A stretch of DNA of 64,000 bases from Devosia sp. XK-2 (GTDB lineage Bacteria; Pseudomonadota; Alphaproteobacteria; Rhizobiales; Devosiaceae). This document shows positions 61,301 to 64,000 of this stretch, piece by piece. A program made the translations under genes and the position numbers. The notes beneath the pieces are model-generated. The model searched no databases, was not told the origin of the DNA, and was given only the letters and a program-made list of their open reading frames with translations. Within the stretch, counting starts at the first letter, position 1. Each line of letters starts with the position of its first letter. The stretch is taken from assembly GCF_037113415.1 (NCBI RefSeq), contig NZ_CP146608.1:2934501-2998500 (forward strand), given 5' to 3'.

Positions 61301-62884
61301 ATGCCCAAAGTTCTCGTTTCCGACAAGCTGAGCCCCACCGCCGTCCAGATCTTCAAGGACAATGGCGTCGAGGTCGACTACCTGCCCGACCTCGGCAAGG
61401 ACAAAGACAAGCTGTTCGAGGTCATCGGCCAATATGACGGCCTGGCCATCCGCTCGGCCACCAAGGTGACCGAAAAGATCCTCTCGGCCGCCACCAATCT
61501 CAAGGTCATCGGCCGGGCAGGCATCGGCGTCGACAATGTCGACATCCCCGCCGCCACCAAGAAGGGCATCATCGTGATGAACACGCCCTTCGGCAATTCC
61601 ATCACCACCGCCGAGCATGCCATTGCCATGATGATGGCTTTGGCCCGCCAACTGCCTGAAGCCGATGCCTCGACCCGCGCTTCCAAGTGGGAAAAGAACC
61701 GCTTCATGGGCGTCGAGGTCACCCACAAGACCCTTGGTCTGATCGGCGCCGGCAATATCGGCTCGATCGTTGCCGACCGCGCCCAGGGCCTCAAGATGAA
61801 GGTCATTGCCTATGACCCCTTCCTGACCCCGGAACGCGCCGTGGAACTGGGCGTGGAAAAGGTCGAGCTCAACGACCTGCTGGCCCGGGCCGACTTCATT
61901 ACCCTGCACACCCCGCTGATCGACGCCACTCGCAATATTCTCAATGCCGAAACCCTGGCAAAGACCAAAAAGGGCGTCCGCATCATCAATTGCGCCCGCG
62001 GCGGCCTGATCGACGAAACCGCGCTCTATGAGGCGCTGAAATCGGGCCAGGTGGCTGGCGCGGCGCTCGACGTCTTCCTTGAGGAGCCGGCGCAGGACAA
62101 TCCACTGTTCGAATTGCCCAACGTCATCTGCACTCCCCATCTTGGCGCTTCGACCACCGAAGCCCAGGAAAACGTCGCCCTGCAGGTCGCCGAGCAGATT
62201 TCGGCCTACCTGATGACCGGCGAGATCACCAATGCGCTCAACTTCCCGTCCATCTCGGCCGAGGAAGCCCCGATCATCACCCCATGGGTCAAGCTCGCCG
62301 AGGCGCTGGGCTCCTTTGCTGGTCAGCTCACCGAGACGGCAATTTCGGGCATCAAGCTCGAATTCGAAGGCACCCCCGCCGGGCTCAATACCCGCCCGAT
62401 GGTCGCCGCCGCCATCAATGGCGTGCTCAAGCCCTCGCTGGGCGACATCAACATGGTTTCGGCCCCCCAGATCGCCAAGGATCGCGGTATCGTGGTGGAA
62501 ACCACCAATCGCGACCAGCAGGGCGCTTACGAGGGTTATATCCGCCTGACCGTGACCACCGAGCGCCAGACCCGCGGCGTTGCCGGCACGCTCTTCGCCA
62601 ATGGCAAGCCGCGCATCATCCAGGTCAAGGACATCAACATGGAAGCGGAAATCACCCCGCACATGCTCTATGTTACCAATGAGGATAAGCCCGGCCATAT
62701 CGGCCGCCTCGGCACCACTTTGGGTGCGCTCAATATCAATATCGCCAACTTCAACCTGGGCCGGGCCGAAGTGGGTGGCGACGCCATCGCGCTCGTCTCC
62801 ATCGATGGGACGCTGGACGCAGCCCAGCTCGACCAGATCGCCAAGCTCGAAGGCGTCAAGCAGGCCAAGGCGCTCAGCTTCTGA
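61301..62884 (+). CDS. serA: D-3-phosphoglycerate dehydrogenase SerA
   Basis: 527-residue first enzyme of serine synthesis, long type. The NAD site GAGNIG is at 149-154, the substrate-binding NCARGGLIDETALYEAL segment near 229, and His in TPHLGASTTEAQENVA. The C-terminal extension has the intervening domain (about 310-450) and an ACT domain (MLYVTNEDKPGHIGRLGTTL) for serine feedback. The ATG at 61301 fits; the upstream open frame runs into repeat copy C. A strong terminator follows. Confidence 0.97.
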   Translation: MPKVLVSDKLSPTAVQIFKDNGVEVDYLPDLGKDKDKLFEVIGQYDGLAIRSATKVTEKILSAATNLKVIGRAGIGVDNVDIPAATKKGIIVMNTPFGNSITTAEHAIAMMMALARQLPEADASTRASKWEKNRFMGVEVTHKTLGLIGAGNIGSIVADRAQGLKMKVIAYDPFLTPERAVELGVEKVELNDLLARADFITLHTPLIDATRNILNAETLAKTKKGVRIINCARGGLIDETALYEALKSGQVAGAALDVFLEEPAQDNPLFELPNVICTPHLGASTTEAQENVALQVAEQISAYLMTGEITNALNFPSISAEEAPIITPWVKLAEALGSFAGQLTETAISGIKLEFEGTPAGLNTRPMVAAAINGVLKPSLGDINMVSAPQIAKDRGIVVETTNRDQQGAYEGYIRLTVTTERQTRGVAGTLFANGKPRIIQVKDINMEAEITPHMLYVTNEDKPGHIGRLGTTLGALNINIANFNLGRAEVGGDAIALVSIDGTLDAAQLDQIAKLEGVKQAKALSF

Positions 62885-62907
62885 TCCGGGCCAGAAATAG
62901 CGTTTGC

Positions 62908-62934
62908 AGGGCGGCCCCCGGGCCGCCCTTTTAT
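62908..62934. terminator. Terminator after serA
   Basis: Stem AGGGCGGCCC / GGGCCGCCCT with a two-base loop and a TTTATTTT tail. It overlaps the end of the convergent exporter gene. Confidence 0.92.
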
Positions 62935-63875
62935 TTTGTCCGCCGGGCAGCCCATTCGGCCAGCAGGATACCGCTCAGGATGATGCCAGCGGCGATGAAG
63001 TGATAGGCTTCCAGCCTCTCGCCCAGAATGATCACCGAGCCCAATGTGCCAAAGACCGGAATGAGATTGTGGCTGGGGGCTGCGCGATTGGCTCCGACCA
63101 GTTCGACGCCGCGCGCATAGGCAACCTGGCTGAACATGGACGGGAATACCGCCACATAGGCAATGACGGCCCACACGACAGGCGGCGCCGACCCCAATGA
63201 GGCCACCTGCCCCAGGCCACCCGGTGAAAAGGCCAACATCGCGACCGCCGTGATCGCCGCGCCCGAAAAACTGACCGCCATGAAGCTCAGAATATGCATT
63301 TTGGGGCGGAAGCGCAGGGCCAGCGTATAGGCGGTATAGGCCAGGCACGCGAGCATGACGAAGCCATCGCCGATATTGATGTCGAGCGTCAGAACGCGCG
63401 CCAGATCGCCATGGGTTGCCGTCATCACCACGCCGGTAATGGCCAGCAGCACGCCCACGATCTGGATCAGCTTGGCCCGCACCCGGAAGATGATGAAATT
63501 GGCGCCCAGGATCAGCATCGGCAGCGATCCCTGCTCAATGGCCGAATTGACCGCTGTGGTGGTTTGCAGACCCAGATAGAGAAAGCCGTTGAACAAGGCA
63601 TAGCCGACCGCGCCATAGGCCATGAGCACCGGCCAATGCCGGCGCAGCACGCCCCAATCCCCTTTCAGGTGGGGCCAGGCGAAGGGCAGAATGAAGCCAG
63701 TGGCCAAAACGCAGCGGCTGGCGAGCAGTAAAAACGGGTCGATCTGCCCCACGGTCAGCTTGGCCGCGACCACATTGCCACCCCAGAAAAGCGGAGCCAG
63801 AACCAGAAGCAGATAGGGTTGATCCAGAACGCGGGCGAAAATGCCGCTACTTTGCTGTTGTTGCGGCTTTGTCAT
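62931..63875 (-). CDS. DMT-superfamily (EamA) transporter
   Basis: 314-residue protein with ten predicted helices in two EamA repeats (about 18-150 and 165-300). LVLAPLFWGGNVVAAKLTVG opens the first, and AFSPGGLGQVASLGSAPPVV with RAAPSHNLIPVFGTLGSVII lies in the second. EamA proteins export amino acids, purines or other metabolites. No substrate can be named. The ATG at 63875 is preferred; the frame is open to 63971. The remaining bases to the window end hold no gene I can support. Confidence 0.9.
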   Translation of the reverse strand: MTKPQQQQSSGIFARVLDQPYLLLVLAPLFWGGNVVAAKLTVGQIDPFLLLASRCVLATGFILPFAWPHLKGDWGVLRRHWPVLMAYGAVGYALFNGFLYLGLQTTTAVNSAIEQGSLPMLILGANFIIFRVRAKLIQIVGVLLAITGVVMTATHGDLARVLTLDINIGDGFVMLACLAYTAYTLALRFRPKMHILSFMAVSFSGAAITAVAMLAFSPGGLGQVASLGSAPPVVWAVIAYVAVFPSMFSQVAYARGVELVGANRAAPSHNLIPVFGTLGSVIILGERLEAYHFIAAGIILSGILLAEWAARRTK

Positions 63876-64000
63876 CGTCGCCCGGGTGATGTAAGGACAA
63901 TCGGACTTATCAGTTATTCGGCCGCAATCAAACCCGACAAGGGTGGCCGGGGGGACATGACGTCCGATCATCGCGGGAGCGGCCCGAACGGCGGGCTCCC

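Overview
The window reads as a chromosomal segment of an alphaproteobacterium of the order Hyphomicrobiales (Rhizobiales). The gene content is best matched by a Devosia-like organism, but the genus is inference. The evidence is the CtrA/ChpT cell-cycle phosphorelay next to fliI-fliJ, an FlbD-type flagellar regulator, an EipA (DUF1134) envelope protein, Irr instead of a plain Fur, a serC-motif RNA leader, GC-rich codon use and GANTC (CcrM) sites in the ctrA upstream region. No rRNA, tRNA, insertion sequence, phage gene or CRISPR array was seen.

Layout. 1-4.5 kb: flagellar operon fliH(partial)-fliN-flbD-flhA. 4.5-15.1 kb: housekeeping and envelope genes on both strands (DUF305 membrane protein, P-loop kinase, LysE exporter, zinc peptidase, RluD, coiled-coil protein, EipA, YHS protein, ChpT, a single-domain response regulator, ECF42-type sigma factor, alpha/beta hydrolase). 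15.3-18.3 kb: ctrA divergent from fliI-fliJ across a 462-bp control region. 18.3-29.8 kb: PRC-barrel protein, GNAT enzyme, RpoH, an orphan gene, SRPBCC protein, FtsH-GlmM, an outer-membrane barrel, a DenD-like dehydrogenase and a sorbosone dehydrogenase family protein.

29.8-34.6 kb is an accessory cassette. A 660-bp non-coding stretch with palindromes leads into a 31-codon small ORF with a strong ribosome site. It is followed by a SARP/BTAD-TPR regulator, a 73-residue protein, a YcaO enzyme and a TfuA protein, closely packed on the plus strand. YcaO plus TfuA is the known pair for peptide backbone thioamidation, so this is a candidate RiPP or protein-thioamidation locus.

34.6-52.0 kb is an aromatic catabolic region. 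One minus-strand operon encodes a branched-chain-type ABC importer, an intradiol (hydroxyquinol-type) dioxygenase and 3-oxoadipate CoA-transferase. A second minus-strand operon encodes the two-subunit hydroquinone 1,2-dioxygenase (HapC/HapD), 4-hydroxymuconic semialdehyde dehydrogenase, maleylacetate reductase, a YciI-like protein, a Rieske ferredoxin and a CobS-like AAA+ ATPase. Divergent from it lies a CobT-like VWA protein. Together these take hydroquinone or hydroxyquinol to 3-oxoadipyl-CoA. The CobS/CobT pair without CobN suggests a metal-insertion or remodelling machine dedicated to the dioxygenase.

52.1-59.7 kb holds a HupE/UreJ-type membrane protein with an anchor protein and a c-type cytochrome, a MsrQ-like heme membrane protein, a secreted protein, DUF6152 and two DUF6644 proteins, Irr, and a second AraC regulator paralogous to the one at 42 kb. 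The two AraC paralogues bracket the dioxygenase region. 59.9-63.9 kb: serC (with leader RNA)-serA and a DMT exporter. Three copies of a GC-rich dyad repeat lie between genes, two of them inside apparent operons.
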